A stretch of DNA of 64,000 bases from Hippopus hippopus (taxonomy: Eukaryota; Mollusca; Bivalvia; Cardiida; Cardiidae), in the NCBI GenBank assembly GCA_946811185.2, contig OX328099.1, positions 70,870,714-70,934,713 on the forward strand. The letters run 5' to 3'. The stretch's first letter is position 1. The number at the start of each line of letters is the position of its first letter. Positions 52,778 to 62,661 of this stretch are shown here, in pieces. Made by a program: the position numbers and the translations under genes. The notes beneath the pieces were generated by a model. It did not search any database. It was not told the origin of the DNA and was given only the letters and a program-made list of their open reading frames with translations.

Positions 52778-54065
52778 ACCCTTTCCCAAATACTCCCGAC
52801 TTATAACAAACCTGTGAAAAACAACTTTTCAAAAAAGATTGTGGAACAAGAGGGCCATGATGGCCCTGTATCGCTCCACTGGCTAATAAGTCAAAACAGT
52901 ACAAGCCAAACATTACAATAATTGGCCAAAGGGCCTGTAAAACATGAGACCCCTGAGACAGGGCTAAATTTAGTAGACCTAGGTCTTATGGTTAGTAACA
53001 AGAAGATTTATAAAATTTTCACTGTAAAAGCCCACTTAAAACTTGTGACCCCTGGGGTGGGGCCAAACTTGACCTCAAGGCTATAATTTGGGCCCTCTTG
53101 GTAGAGGCCTACTAGATAAAGCTACATGCAAAATTTGGTAGCCCTAGGCCTTATTGCTAAGTACGAGTAGATTTTTAAAGCTTTCCCTATATAAGCCTAT
53201 GTAAAACTTGTGACCCTCGGGGAGGGGCCAAATTTGACCCTAGGGCTATAATTTGGGCACTCTTGGTAGACACTCACTTGATAAAGCTACATGCCAAATT
53301 TGGTAGCCCTAAGCCCATGGCTATGTACCAGAAGAATTTTAAAGTTTTCCCAATATAAGCCCATATAAAACTTGTGACCCCCGGGGCAGTGTCAAATTTG
53401 ACCCCCAGGCTATAATTTGGGCACTCTTGGTAGACACCCACTTGATAAAGCTACATGCCAAATTTGGTAGCCCTGCCCTATGGCTATGTATCAGAAGAAT
53501 TTCAAAGTTTTCCCTATATAAGCCCATATAAAACTTGTGACCCCTGAGGCAGGACCAAATTTGGCTATAATTTGAAGAAGCTTGGTCGAGGTCAACTAGA
53601 TAAAGCTACATGCCAAATTTGGTAGCCCTTGGTCTTATGGTTTCAGATAAGAAGATTTTCAATATTTTTCTGTTTTGTTGCCATGGCAACCAGAGTTTTT
53701 GAAGGAATCAAATTCTTTCAAGGAATTCTGAAGAGGACCATGGCAGGATCATTTCTGTGAAGTTTCATCTAAATTGAATGGGTAGTTTCAGAGAAGATGT
53801 TTGAAATACAAGTTAACGCACTCACGCACGCATGCACAGACGGATGGACGTATGCATGACGGACACTGGGCCATGACATAGGCCCGCTGGCCTTTGACCA
53901 GTGGAGCTAAAAATGGAGAAAATGCTAGTTACCGGTATTTTCTCCTTTTCCCACATTTTCTAACCGATCAGACAAATCTTACCATTTCATCATTATCTAA
54001 TTTGTTGTCTGCAAATGCTTTGAATTTGGACTAGAGTAAAATTTTGTCGTTTGGTATAGAGTTAA
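52774..54065 (-). repeat. M1 MITE split by a pearl-like element
   Basis: Left piece TTAACCCTTTCCCAAATAC to AAGATTGTGG (52774-52845), right piece ATGGAGAAAATGCTAGTTACC to GTCGTTTGGTATAGAGTTAA (53911-54065). Confidence 0.78.
52846..53912 (+). mobile_element. Pearl/Helitron-like element with about 164-bp tandem core
   Basis: Starts AACAAGAGGGCCATGATGG, GCTCCACTGGCTAATAAG; ends GGCCCGCTGGCC hairpin, CCAGTGGAGCTAAAAATGG. The marker AAAACTTGTGACCC recurs at about 53037, 53203, 53366 and 53530. A CACGCACGCATGCACAGACGG tract precedes the end. No target duplication is evident, as expected for Helitrons. Confidence 0.72.
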
Positions 54066-54309
54066 TCTTTTAGAAATTGATAAGACTACTTTTAGCATTT
54101 AGCTGAAAGGTCACCCTACAGAAATGTATCAGATTCAAGAATTTATGTTTATTGGCTTATCACATCTATTCAGTAACTTGTTTACATTATACAACTGTCT
54201 GATTATCTAAGATAAATTTGGTTCAGACAGGGAGAAAAAACTTCTTTCTAAATAATTAAATTCCTAGGATATTGTAAAATGCAATTTTCACCCACCCATG
54301 CCAAAAGTT

Positions 54310-54500
54310 CTGCGTCCGACTTAAGAACATTCTCAGTCTTATTATCCAGAATTTTTTTAATTTGAAAGTAACACAAATTCTAATTGGCTAAACCATTTGG
54401 TTCAGCCAATCAGAGGTTGGGTTACTTTCAAATTTACAAAATATCACATGTAAAGACTAAGACAGTTTTTAAAAATGGTTTTTGAATACATACCCTGAGT
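54310..54500. repeat. M4 MITE
   Basis: TTTGAAAGTAACACAAATTC and TTGGCTAAACCATTTGG face GTTCAGCCAATCAGAGG and GTTACTTTCAAATTT. Confidence 0.68.
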
Positions 54501-54521
54501 TACTAGCACCTTTCTTAGACT

Positions 54522-54660
54522 TTTTTACCAAACAATTCCCTGCTTAAGGTAACCAGCATTTTTTCTTTTTCCCACAATGTTTTCAAACCTTAAAAAGACA
54601 AATTCTGCAATTCACATTTGATTGGTCATCTTCAAAGGTGTTTATTATGGACTAGTTTAA
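54522..54660 (-). repeat. M1 remnant
   Basis: TTTACCAAACAATTCCCTGC fused directly to GGTAACCAGCATTTTTTC; degraded A arm. Confidence 0.6.
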
Positions 54661-54669
54661 TTACTTCTA

Positions 54670-54832
54670 TTGGCTCCTTACTAGATGACAAAACTTTAGA
54701 CTTCTCTAAATTGAAAGCATTTGCAGCTGACAAATAGATTGTGATTAAAAGATGGAATATGCCTCTTGAAGAGACAAGATATTGAGGGAAAAGGAGAAGA
54801 TCTTGGTTTCCAGCAAGCATTTTATGTGTCCA
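54670..54832 (+). repeat. M1 5' half
   Basis: CTCCTTACTAGATGACAAAAC through AAGGAGAAGATCTTGG; no B arm. Confidence 0.6.
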
Positions 54833-55027
54833 CATGAAAAAGCAAATAGGTTGTCATGTACTTGTACTAACTACTAAGCAAGCACCTGCAAAGAAAATGT
54901 GCTTGCTCATTACAGGTTGGGCTGTATTTTAGTCATCATTCTAGGCAGAAAATGTTTGTGAGGTTTATTTGGCACTCTTTGGGTTAATTTGTCACATGAG
55001 GAACAAGTAAAACATACATACAACATA

Positions 55028-55256
55028 TTAACCCTTTACCACACAATCCCAAGTTTTAACGACCCTAAGGATGAAGCCTTTTGAAAACATTGTGGGAAAA
55101 GGAGAAAATGCTGGTAACCAGCATTTTCTCCTTTTCCCACAATGTTTTCTACCCTATCAAAGAAAAATTGCACCATTTGAGCTACGTTGAAATTGTCTTC
55201 TGCAAATGCTATCATTTTGGACAAGGCTAAAGTTTTGTCGTCTGCTAAAGGGTTAT
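55028..55256 (-). repeat. M1 MITE, near-consensus
   Basis: TTAACCCTTTACCACACAAT start, perfect palindrome, end GTCGTCTGCTAAAGGGTTAT. Read B to A on the minus strand it holds a 62-codon frame MSKMIAFAEDNFNVAQ...LKLGIVW shared by many M1 copies. Confidence 0.9.
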
Positions 55257-55374
55257 TGTTGATCTAGTAGGTGTAAAACTGACATACTGTCATGTTGCAT
55301 GATATATAAATAAAGTAAATTGCAAAAAAACTTTTGCCGATTCCTATAGTTATCAAATTATACTTTGGTTTGAT

Positions 55375-55584
55375 TAACCCTTAAAGCGCCTTTCATGACT
55401 TTAGTTGCCTTTGCGGCCAGCATAGATCAAAATCAGGCTGCAAAAAATGTGCAGCCTGATATTTGATCTACACTGTCTGCTTTGCTGAAACACTGTAGAC
55501 AAAAGCAACCATGAAATTGCAATTATTTGGGTCGTATTTCTAAGATAAAAATGTCTGATAGGTTTATTTGGCTCACTAAGGGTT
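55375..55584. repeat. M3 MITE, full length
   Basis: TTAACCCTTAAAGCGCC and GGCTCACTAAGGGTTCAA ends; hairpin AGATCAAAATCAGGCTGCA. Confidence 0.75.
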
Positions 55585-55599
55585 CAACATCTCTGTTGT

Positions 55600-56530
55600 G
55601 TATCACAGACTTATGCTTTTGCTGCCAATGTAGATCAAGATTGGACTACGTAGAATGTGATTTGTCTTGGATCTAAACTGTTGTTTATGTTGGGATGTTC
55701 ATTATCATCTTTCATCTGTACAGTTGAATCTGCACTGATGCCTATATTGGGCTGTAATCTTATCTGTTGCTTCTTACACTGTTGCTTCTTATGTTGAATA
55801 ATGTGCAGTCTTATGTTGGATCTACACTGTTGCTTATGTTGAGATTTTTAGACTCATCTTGGATGGTATTTTTTGCATCAACACTGTTGCTCATGTTGGG
55901 ATATGCAATATCAACTTGGACTTTAGCAGTCTTATGTTGAATCAACACTGTTCCTAATATTGGGATGTGCAGTCTTATCTTAGAGTCACACTGTTGCTTA
56001 TGAAAGGATGTGCAGTCTTATCATGGTTCAAAACTGTTGCTTATGCCAGAATGTGCAGTAATATCTTAAATCTGTGCTGTTGCTTATGCCAGGATGTGCA
56101 TTGTTCCTTATATTTAGATATGCAGTTTTATCTATGATGCACACTGTTGCTTATGTTAGGATCTGCAGTCTTATCTTGGGTTCCCACCATTGCTTATATT
56201 AGGATATGCAGCCTTATCTCAGATTCACATTGTTGCTTGTGTTAGGATATGCAGCCTTATCTCAGACTCACACCATTGCTTACATTAGGATATGCAGTCT
56301 TAGCCCAGATTCACATTATTGCTTATGTTAGGATATTCAGTCTTATCTTAAATATTAACTGCTGCTTATGTTGAGATATGCAGTCTTATCTTGAATCTAC
56401 ACTGATTCTTTTGTTGAGATGTGCAGATTATATAAGATTTTCATTGTTGCTTATGACAGGATATGCACTTTTATCTATGATGTACACTGTTGCATACCCA
56501 GTATGGTGGAATATGCAGTCTTATGTACAC
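55600..56530. repeat. Minisatellite apparently derived from M3 hairpin sequence
   Basis: About twenty units of roughly 40-48 bases of the form TGCAGTCTTATCTTGGATCT, ACACTGTTGCTTATGTTAGG, ATA. The first part parallels the M3 motif GCAGTCTGATCTTGATCTAC. Confidence 0.85.
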
Positions 56531-56741
56531 TTTTTTTAAAATTTTGAGATTCTCTACCCTAAAATTGTTTTGAAACTGCAACATTGATTGTGTTTCCATT
56601 TTGAATGAACTCAGTTAGCCTTTTGTTGTATATTTGAGGGCTCTAAGGGTATCATAACAAAAGCAATTTGTCAGGAAAATGTCAGCAACTCATCCTGGAC
56701 TGGAATGTGGGCAATAAAACATGCAGCAGACTACACCTGTC

Positions 56742-56965
56742 TGAATCCTTTACCAAACAACAAAATTTTTGCCCGGACCAAATTGAAAGCATTTGCAGAC
56801 AATAAATTAAAGCTATCTAAGACGGCAGCATTTGTTCTTGATAGAGTAGAAAACATTGTGGGAAAAGGAGAAAATGCTGGTATTTTCTCCTTTTCCCACA
56901 AAGTTTTCACAAGGCTTCTGTGCCAGGGTTGTAAAAACCCGGGAATTGTTTGGTAAAGTGTAAAC
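56742..56965 (+). repeat. M1 MITE
   Basis: ATCCTTTACCAAACAACAA start; loop collapsed to GCTGGTATTTTC; end GGAATTGTTTGGTAAAGTG. Confidence 0.78.
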
Positions 56966-57194
56966 CCTTAACCAGACTACTCCAGAGTTTTAAGGACTCC
57001 AGAGAGTAAGACCTTTGAAAACATTGTGGTAAAAGGAGAAAATGCTGGTTACCAGCATTTTCTCCTTTTTTCCCCACAATGTTTTCTAAATTTGAGAAGA
57101 AAAATCCAATCATTAGAGCTAGGTTTAAATTGTCGTCTGCAAATGCTTTCAATTTGGACAAGTCTATGTTATTTGTCGTCTGGTAAAGAGTTGA
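56963..57194 (-). repeat. M1 MITE
   Basis: AAACCCTTAACCAGACTACTC to GTCGTCTGGTAAAGAGTTGA; loop GGTTACC. Confidence 0.8.
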
Positions 57195-57278
57195 TGCATC
57201 AAGCAGAAGACAGATTTTACCTCCTCACATCAGGCATTTCACTGCAGAACAAACCCTTTACTAAACAATCCCATGTTT

Positions 57279-57512
57279 AACATTTAACCACATAATTCCG
57301 GCTTTTAACGACCCTGAGAAAGAAGACTCTTGAAAACATTGTGGAAAAAGGAGAAAATGCTGGTAACCAGCATTTTCTCCTTTTCCCACAATGTTTTCCA
57401 CCCTTCTCATAACAAATTTCAATTTTTCAGTTACGCTTATTTTGTTGTCTGCAAACACTTTTAATTTGGACTAGATATAGTCTACAATTTGGTCGTTTGG
57501 TAAAGAGTTTAA
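57279..57512 (-). repeat. M1 MITE nested in M1
   Basis: Starts near TTTAACCACATAATTCCGG and ends GTCGTTTGGTAAAGAGTTTAA. The target is the internal TTAA of the host B arm. Confidence 0.75.
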
Positions 57513-57640
57513 TAACCATGCAGACAAAGGATTTTAAAACACTGTGGGAAAAGGAGAAAAAGGTCAACACATTCTCCTTTTCCAAAAATAGTTTCTACCC
57601 TTGGAGAGATAAATTCCATCATTTGGGCCATGTTTCATTT

Positions 57641-57955
57641 GATTGATTGATTGAATTTGCGTTTATTTATCGTCGCCACCGGTTGCCCATATGGGCAAAG
57701 CCCCCTGAAGGCTGTTAGTATTGTTAAGGGGGATAGTGCAGATACAGGACGAAACCCATCTTAAGTTACGCCTGGTTCTTTTACGTGCTTGGTGTATAGC
57801 ACCGTCACACTGGACCTCGGTTTAACGTCTTATCCGAAAAACTATTAGTAATTTTTGATGGCCAGCCGTGGAGATCGAACCCAAACCCTCAAGTGACTCG
57901 AAACATTACGTTCACGAGTCCTACGCTCTACCTTTTGAGCTATGCGGCCTGGTCA
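57641..57955 (-). repeat. tRNA-derived SINE with 14-bp target duplication
   Basis: Flanked by GCCATGTTTCATTT at 57627-57640 and 57956-57969. On the minus strand the head reads GCATAGCTCAAAAGGTAGAGC (box A) and GGGTTCGATCTCC (box B). The 3' end is (CAAT)n, on the plus strand GATTGATTGATTGAA. 315 bases. Confidence 0.88.
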
Positions 57956-58064
57956 GCCATGTTTCATTTTTTGTCTGTGAAAGCTTCTAATATGGACAAG
58001 CCTAACAAGTTTTCTTTCGGGTGAAGTCAGTTTATTAATCCTTCTACAATCCTGATTTACACCT

Positions 58065-58190
58065 AAGCAGCACTATGCTGCGGCTCTGAAGTGCCTTGTC
58101 AATGGACACACAAAAACAAAATACCCAGTGCCTTCAGCGAGGCTCAAACTCAAGACCTCCCACATTTTACCACTGAGCCACAGGACCCCA
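58065..58190 (-). repeat. SINE-C fragment
   Basis: Minus-strand head GTGGCTCAGTGGTAAAATG and GAGCCTCGCTGAAGG body; matches the pair at 40648-41105. Confidence 0.6.
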
Positions 58191-58199
58191 GTAAGTCAA

Positions 58200-58418
58200 T
58201 TAACACTTTACCACACTATCCCAACTTTAAACGACCCTAAGAAAAAGGCTATTGAAAACATTGTGGGAAAAGGAGAAAATGCTACCAGCATTTTCTGCTT
58301 TTCCCACAATGTTTTCAATCCTTTCTCAGATGAATTCCATTATTAGAACCATGCTTCGTCATCTACAAATGCTTTCAATTTAGGAGCAGTCTAATATTTT
58401 GTCATGTGTAAAGAGTTA
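58200..58418 (-). repeat. M1 MITE
   Basis: TTAA at both ends; loop shortened to GCTACCAGC. Confidence 0.85.
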
Positions 58419-58640
58419 ACCTTTTACCAAACGACAAGATTTTAGCCTTGTCCAAATTCAAAGCATTTGCAGACGACAATTTCAAGGTGGCTCAAATGGC
58501 GCAGTGTTTAATTGACAAGGTAGAAAACATTGTGGGAAAAGGAGAAAATGCTGAATACCAGCATTTTCTCCTTTTCCTACAATGTTTTCAAAAGCCTTAT
58601 TTCCCAGAGGCTTTAAAAGTCGGCATTGTGCATACAATTT
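58415..58640 (+). repeat. M1 MITE
   Basis: Shares TTAA; A arm close to consensus; loop GAATACC; B terminus altered (GGCATTGTGCATACAATTTTAA). Confidence 0.82.
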
Positions 58641-58797
58641 TAATGACATGCAGCAAATGTGAAATACCTGACAAAATGTTCCCATGTGGCAGAATACCAC
58701 AACATTAAAGTAACAATTAATGCAAAAAACTAAACAAGGCGTGTGTTAAAATGCATTTAAATTTAAATCATATCATTTGAAAGTCTGAAAATTATTC

Positions 58798-58972
58798 TGA
58801 AGATGACAACCTGTTATTGTATGGTTGGTCCAAATGTTGTTGGCAGAGAAATTAATTTCAAGACTAGCTTAAAAGTTGCCAGGTTACTCCATCTTTTGTT
58901 TAGGTTTTGCCTGATTTTGAAATTCATTTTTCTGCCAGGGACCTACCACACAATAACAGGTTGTCATCTTCA
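58798..58972. repeat. MITE with 23-bp perfect inverted ends
   Basis: TGAAGATGACAACCTGTTAT (and three more bases) is mirrored exactly at 58950-58972. Sequence from about 58940 to 59008 recurs, decayed, at 60280-60358. Confidence 0.8.
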
Positions 58973-59073
58973 CAATATTTTCCATACTTTTACATGGTAT
59001 GATTTACAGACATAAATGCATTTTTACACAGGTCTGCATTGTTTTTGGCTGCTATTTGGCCTTTTAACTTTTC

Positions 59074-59165
59074 AACCCTTTACCAAACAATCACACACAG
59101 GTTAAACAACCCTAAAGGAGAATTTTGAAAACATAGTGGGAAATGCTAGCCAACAGCATGCTTGA
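59074..59165 (-). repeat. M1 remnant
   Basis: CAACCCTTTACCAAACAATC to GTGGGAAATGCTAGCC. Confidence 0.6.
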
Positions 59166-59229
59166 AAAGAGAGATATTTATGGGGTTTTTCCTTCCTGAC
59201 TGTAAATATTCCTTTTGTTAATTTGATGC

Positions 59230-59659
59230 TTTACCTCTTTACCAAACTATCCAAACTTTTAACAACCCTGAGGAAAAAGGATAAAACATTCTGTAAGTTG
59301 CATTTTCTCCTTTTCCCACAATGTTTTCTAACCTATCAAGCACAAATTTTGTCATTTGGACCACCTTTAACCCTTTACCACACAATCCTGACTTTTAACC
59401 ACCCCGAGAAAGAAGCCTTTTGGAAACATTGAGGGAAAAGGAGAAAATGCCGGTAACAAACATTTTCTCCTTTTCCCACAATGTTTTCTACCATTTCCAA
59501 AACAAATTTCAATTTTTCAGTTACATTTATTTTGTCGTCTGCAAATGCTTTCAATTTGGACAAGTCTAAAATTTTGTTGTTTAGTAAAGACTTAATCAGT
59601 TGTCTGCAAATGCTTTCAATCTCAACAAGTTTAAATTTTGTCGTTTGGTAAAGGGTTAA
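59230..59659 (-). repeat. M1 MITE hosting another M1 in its A arm
   Basis: Left part TTTACCTCTTTACCAAAC to GGACCACCTTTAA; right part TTAATCAGTTGTCTGCAAATG to GTCGTTTGGTAAAGGGTTAA. The left palindrome arm is deleted. Confidence 0.8.
59367..59595 (-). repeat. M1 MITE nested in M1
   Basis: TTAA at both ends; the target is the A-arm TTAA (consensus GCCACATTTAAATTGTCGTC), a different site from the nestings at 10747 and 57279. Confidence 0.88.
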
Positions 59660-59918
59660 TTCTTAACCAAATGACAAAAATGTAGCCTTGTTCAAGTCGA
59701 AAGCAATTTACAGACCAAAAATTACATGTAACTCAAAACATGAAATTTGTCTTTTATAGAATAGCAAGGTTTTCCCTCAACTCTTTTACCCTGGAGTAGA
59801 AAAAAATGTGGGTAAGGAGAAAATGCTGGTTACCAACAATTTCTTGTTTTCCCAAGATGTTTTCAAAAGGGTTCTTCGTCGCTGTTGTTAAAACTCAAGA
59901 TTGTGTGGTAAAGGTTTA
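59656..59918 (+). repeat. M1 MITE with short internal duplication
   Basis: A arm has ATAGAATAGCAAGGTTTTCC and a CAACTCTTTTACCCTGGAG insertion before the centre; end GATTGTGTGGTAAAGGTTTA. Confidence 0.72.
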
Positions 59919-60063
59919 GGGCTAATATTTCATTTTTTTAATTTGAAATATGTAGTTGCAATAAATAGTACTCCCTCTAGATAGAGGTCAGTGAAAAATT
60001 ATCTAGTTTTTTTTTTCACTTCCTTGTTGGGCCGGATGGCCAATACACAACTTTAGGAAGGTA

Positions 60064-60272
60064 CTTAACTCTTTACCAACCAGTTCCCAAGTTTTAACAA
60101 CCCTGAGGATGTAGGCTTGTGAAAACCTTGTGGGGAAAGGAGAAAATGGTTACCTGCATTTTCTACTTTTCCAACAAGTTTTTCCACCCTATCACAGACA
60201 ATTACCATCATTTCAGCTACACTGAATTTGTCTTCTGCAAATGATGTCAGTTTGGACAAGCCTATGTCATTT
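60064..60272 (-). repeat. M1 MITE, A terminus lost
   Basis: TTAACTCTTTACCAACCAG start; loop GGTTACC partly deleted; cut near AGCCTATGTCATTTT. Confidence 0.72.
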
Positions 60273-60366
60273 TTCTGCCAGCCACCTACACTTGAACTAA
60301 TGCAACAATAACTGATTGTCATATTACAATAATTTCCATACTTTTAGATGGTATGATTAGAATTTA

Positions 60367-60631
60367 AATGAGCCATGCTCTGCCAAAAGGGGCTTAATGC
60401 ATCTCCGTGATGCATGATACCAAGCAAGCCATCACATACCTATGGATCCATAATATCCACTTTTTTAACAAGCAATTTAATCATGAGATAGACTGATCCT
60501 TGGGCATACAGAAAATTGACCACTAGCGAAAAGTTTCGGACCAGGTCAGCCTGCGCGGACTGCGCAGGCTGACCTGGGTCGATACTTTTTGCAGATGCAT
60601 TAAGCCCCCTTTTCACAGAGCATGACTCAAA
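60367..60631 (-). repeat. M2 MITE, best preserved
   Basis: GAGCCATGCTCTGCCAAAAG to CTTTTCACAGAGCATGACTC. The central hairpin pairs CCAGGTCAGCCTGCGCGG with its complement, with only ACT/GAC at the loop. Confidence 0.88.
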
Positions 60632-60744
60632 TGCATTTTACCACCCACACTGTTCACTTTAGGCTGCTATTAAACCTTTAAAATGGCCGCCTGCCGCAAG
60701 ACCTCTTATTTGCTACAAGACTAAAAAGACTTGTACAGCTGAGA

Positions 60745-60955
60745 TGAGAGAATCTTAACAGACTATAAAATTTTACACCGGTCCAAATTGAAACCATTTG
60801 CAGATGAAAGACTTCAATGTGGCTCAAAAAGTCTCTGTTTAACTTTTTAATTGACAACAACATTTTAAGACTAGTCCAAATTGATTTTTTGTCTGCATAG
60901 GCTTTCAATATGTTTGAGTCGAAAGTTTTGTTGTTTGGTAAATGGCTAAGACTGA
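60745..60955. repeat. Two M1 A-arm remnants, inverted
   Basis: CTTAACAGACTATAAAATTT to AATGTGGCTC, and TTTTTTGTCTGCATAGGC to GTTGTTTGGTAAATGGCTAA. Confidence 0.6.
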
Positions 60956-61037
60956 TTCATCAATGATTGTATGGTGCTTACAATGTTTACAGTGTTTCAG
61001 CCTTTTTCAGTATTATTTCAGTGGCATCAAGTAAACC

Positions 61038-61283
61038 CTTCCATGCTTTCCTGGAATTTCTTTTACCTGTATTTGGCATAATATTCTTCCCAAGCAACTG
61101 GCTGCTTTCTTACATAACCATCGTCTAAGCAATGATCAGCGGTGAGAGACGAATGAATCCTGTTGCAATGAACATCATCAATCCCTGGCAAGAAATTCCC
61201 CAAACTGGGGATTTGAACCAGTGATCCCAGTGATCCCATTCTCAAGTCCAGTACTTTACCAATTGTGCTACCAGGGTTCAGCT
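61038..61283 (-). repeat. tRNA-derived SINE (SINE-B), copy 2
   Basis: Minus-strand head GGTAGCACAATTGGTAAAG and GGTTCAAATCCCC; body matches 158-395. A GTGATCCCAGTGATCCCA duplication lies next to the head. Confidence 0.65.
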
Positions 61284-61439
61284 TAAAGGGCTCAGAGTCA
61301 TACAGGATAAGGTAATTATCCTCAGATAACTAACAAGAAATGTCTTTAAAAAAAGATTGACAGTGTAAATTTGCCTGCAAATAGGTAGGGACCCTTAAAA
61401 TAAACATGTCCAATTTTTTACAATCACAACTTTCTTTTT

Positions 61440-61840
61440 ATTTACTTTTTATCAATACCAAGAAATAGGTCAAAGGCCAGCACATTCAGCTGGCTGAAAA
61501 ACACAGATGGCAGAGAGTGAAATTTTGAATGCAGGTACATGTACTGGAATTACATGGGGATTCAAACCAGTGATCCCCTATTTTCAAATCCTGTACCCTA
61601 CAGACTACCCTATCAGGGCTGTGGATAAAGGGCTGGGAGACATAAAGGATAACCTACGTCGATAATTTTATCATCCTAAGTTAACGAGGAACACAGATGG
61701 CAGATAATGAAATGTTATCTTTGCATGCAGGTACTGGAAACATATAGGGATTTGAACCGGTGACCCCCCTGTTCTCAAATCCTGTATGCTACAAACTAAG
61801 CTACCAGGGGCCTGGCCCTGGGTAAAAGGCTCAGGTAAAG
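61440..61840 (-). repeat. Two tandem tRNA-like SINE heads
   Basis: Minus-strand GATAGGGTAGTCTGTAGGG with GGTTTGAATCCCC, and again GGTAGCTTAGTTTGTAGC with GGTTCAAATCCC about 175 bases on; the sequences between (AACACAGATGGCAGA) repeat. Confidence 0.55.
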
Positions 61841-62046
61841 GGCTGGGACACATAAAAGATAACCTGTGTAGATATCGTCCTCAGATAACTAGAAACACAG
61901 ATGGCTGATAGTGAAATGTTATCTTTGTATGCAGGTACTAGAAACATATGGTGATTTCTAATGAATCCCTTGAAATTTGGAGCACTGTGTGCCCTTTATT
62001 TCTTGGATACTAATCAAAGGTACTTGTTCTTAGCTCTACAATAACT

Positions 62047-62248
62047 TTAACCTATCCTGAGAAAGAGGGCTTTTGAAAACATTGTTGGAAAAGGAGAAAA
62101 TGCTGGTAACGTGCATTTTCTCTTTTTCTCACAATGTTTTCTACCCTATGAAAGACAAATTTTATGTTTTGAGTTACATTTTAATTTGTCGTCTGGAAAT
62201 GCTTTCAATTTGGACAAGGCTAAAAAAATGTCATCTGGTAAAGAGTCA
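62047..62248 (-). repeat. M1 MITE starting at its internal TTAA
   Basis: TTAACCTATCCTGAGAAAG start, good palindrome, end GTCATCTGGTAAAGAGTCA; the B terminus is absent. Confidence 0.75.
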
Positions 62249-62267
62249 GACAAAGTTTCATCCTCCT

Positions 62268-62346
62268 TTAATCCTTTATCAAACAATTCCGACTTTAAAT
62301 GACCCTGAAAAAGACAGCCTTTGAAAACATTGTGATAAAGGGTTAA
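62268..62346 (-). repeat. Solo M1 B arm with both termini
   Basis: TTAATCCTTTATCAAACAATTCC to AACATTGTGATAAAGGGTTAA; the palindrome and A arm are deleted while terminal repeats are kept. Confidence 0.65.
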
Positions 62347-62366
62347 AAGGATATTTTCAATCTTAC

Positions 62367-62379
62367 CTGCTGCAACCAT
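62367..62379 (-). CDS. FYB1-like: FYB1/ADAP-like adaptor, possible start exon
   Basis: On the minus strand AAACATGG is a good initiation context. MVAA plus one base is followed by GCAG|GTAAGA, and the leftover G joins AA of exon 2 to give Glu, so the frame reads MVAAETAKNGFEEL. A TTCTTCAG immediately upstream could be an acceptor for a leader exon. The link across 18 kb rests on phase and splice signals only; one or more other exons may intervene. Confidence 0.4.
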
Positions 62380-62421
62380 GTTTCTGAAGAATTAACTAAC
62401 TACATGTATTATTTTAATGTC

Positions 62422-62640
62422 CATGAGCTATTCTCGAGAAGAAAGGGGTTTATCTCCATGATGCATTATAAGAAGCAACTCATCACATGATAACCGAGTC
62501 CTTGAAAAGCATCTTATCTTACAACCAAGTGAAGCATGAGGTAGTATGGTCCTTTAACTTGGGTGGGCTGTGCAGGCTGACATTGGTTGATACTTTTGGC
62601 AAATGCATTGGACCCACTTTTCACAGAGCATGGGTCATTT
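62422..62640 (-). repeat. M2 MITE, shortened
   Basis: GAGCTATTCTCGAGAAG to CTTTTCACAGAGCATGGG; one half of the hairpin is missing. It lies just upstream of the possible start exon. Confidence 0.65.
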
Positions 62641-62661
62641 ACAGGAATGTATAAATGTTGT

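Larger units (their letters stand above)
57250..58030 (-). repeat. M1 MITE hosting an M1 and a SINE
   Basis: Pieces: B terminus 57250-57282 (AACCCTTTACTAAACAATCC), centre with part of the A arm 57510-57640, and the rest 57970-58030 (TTTGTCTGTGAAAGCTTC). The palindrome is decayed. Confidence 0.7.

Noticed and set aside
57215..57250. Minus-strand 21-base exon between CTGCAG and GAG|GTAAAA
   Set aside because: It contains a stop in the only phase compatible with exon 2, and it lies among M1 insertions.
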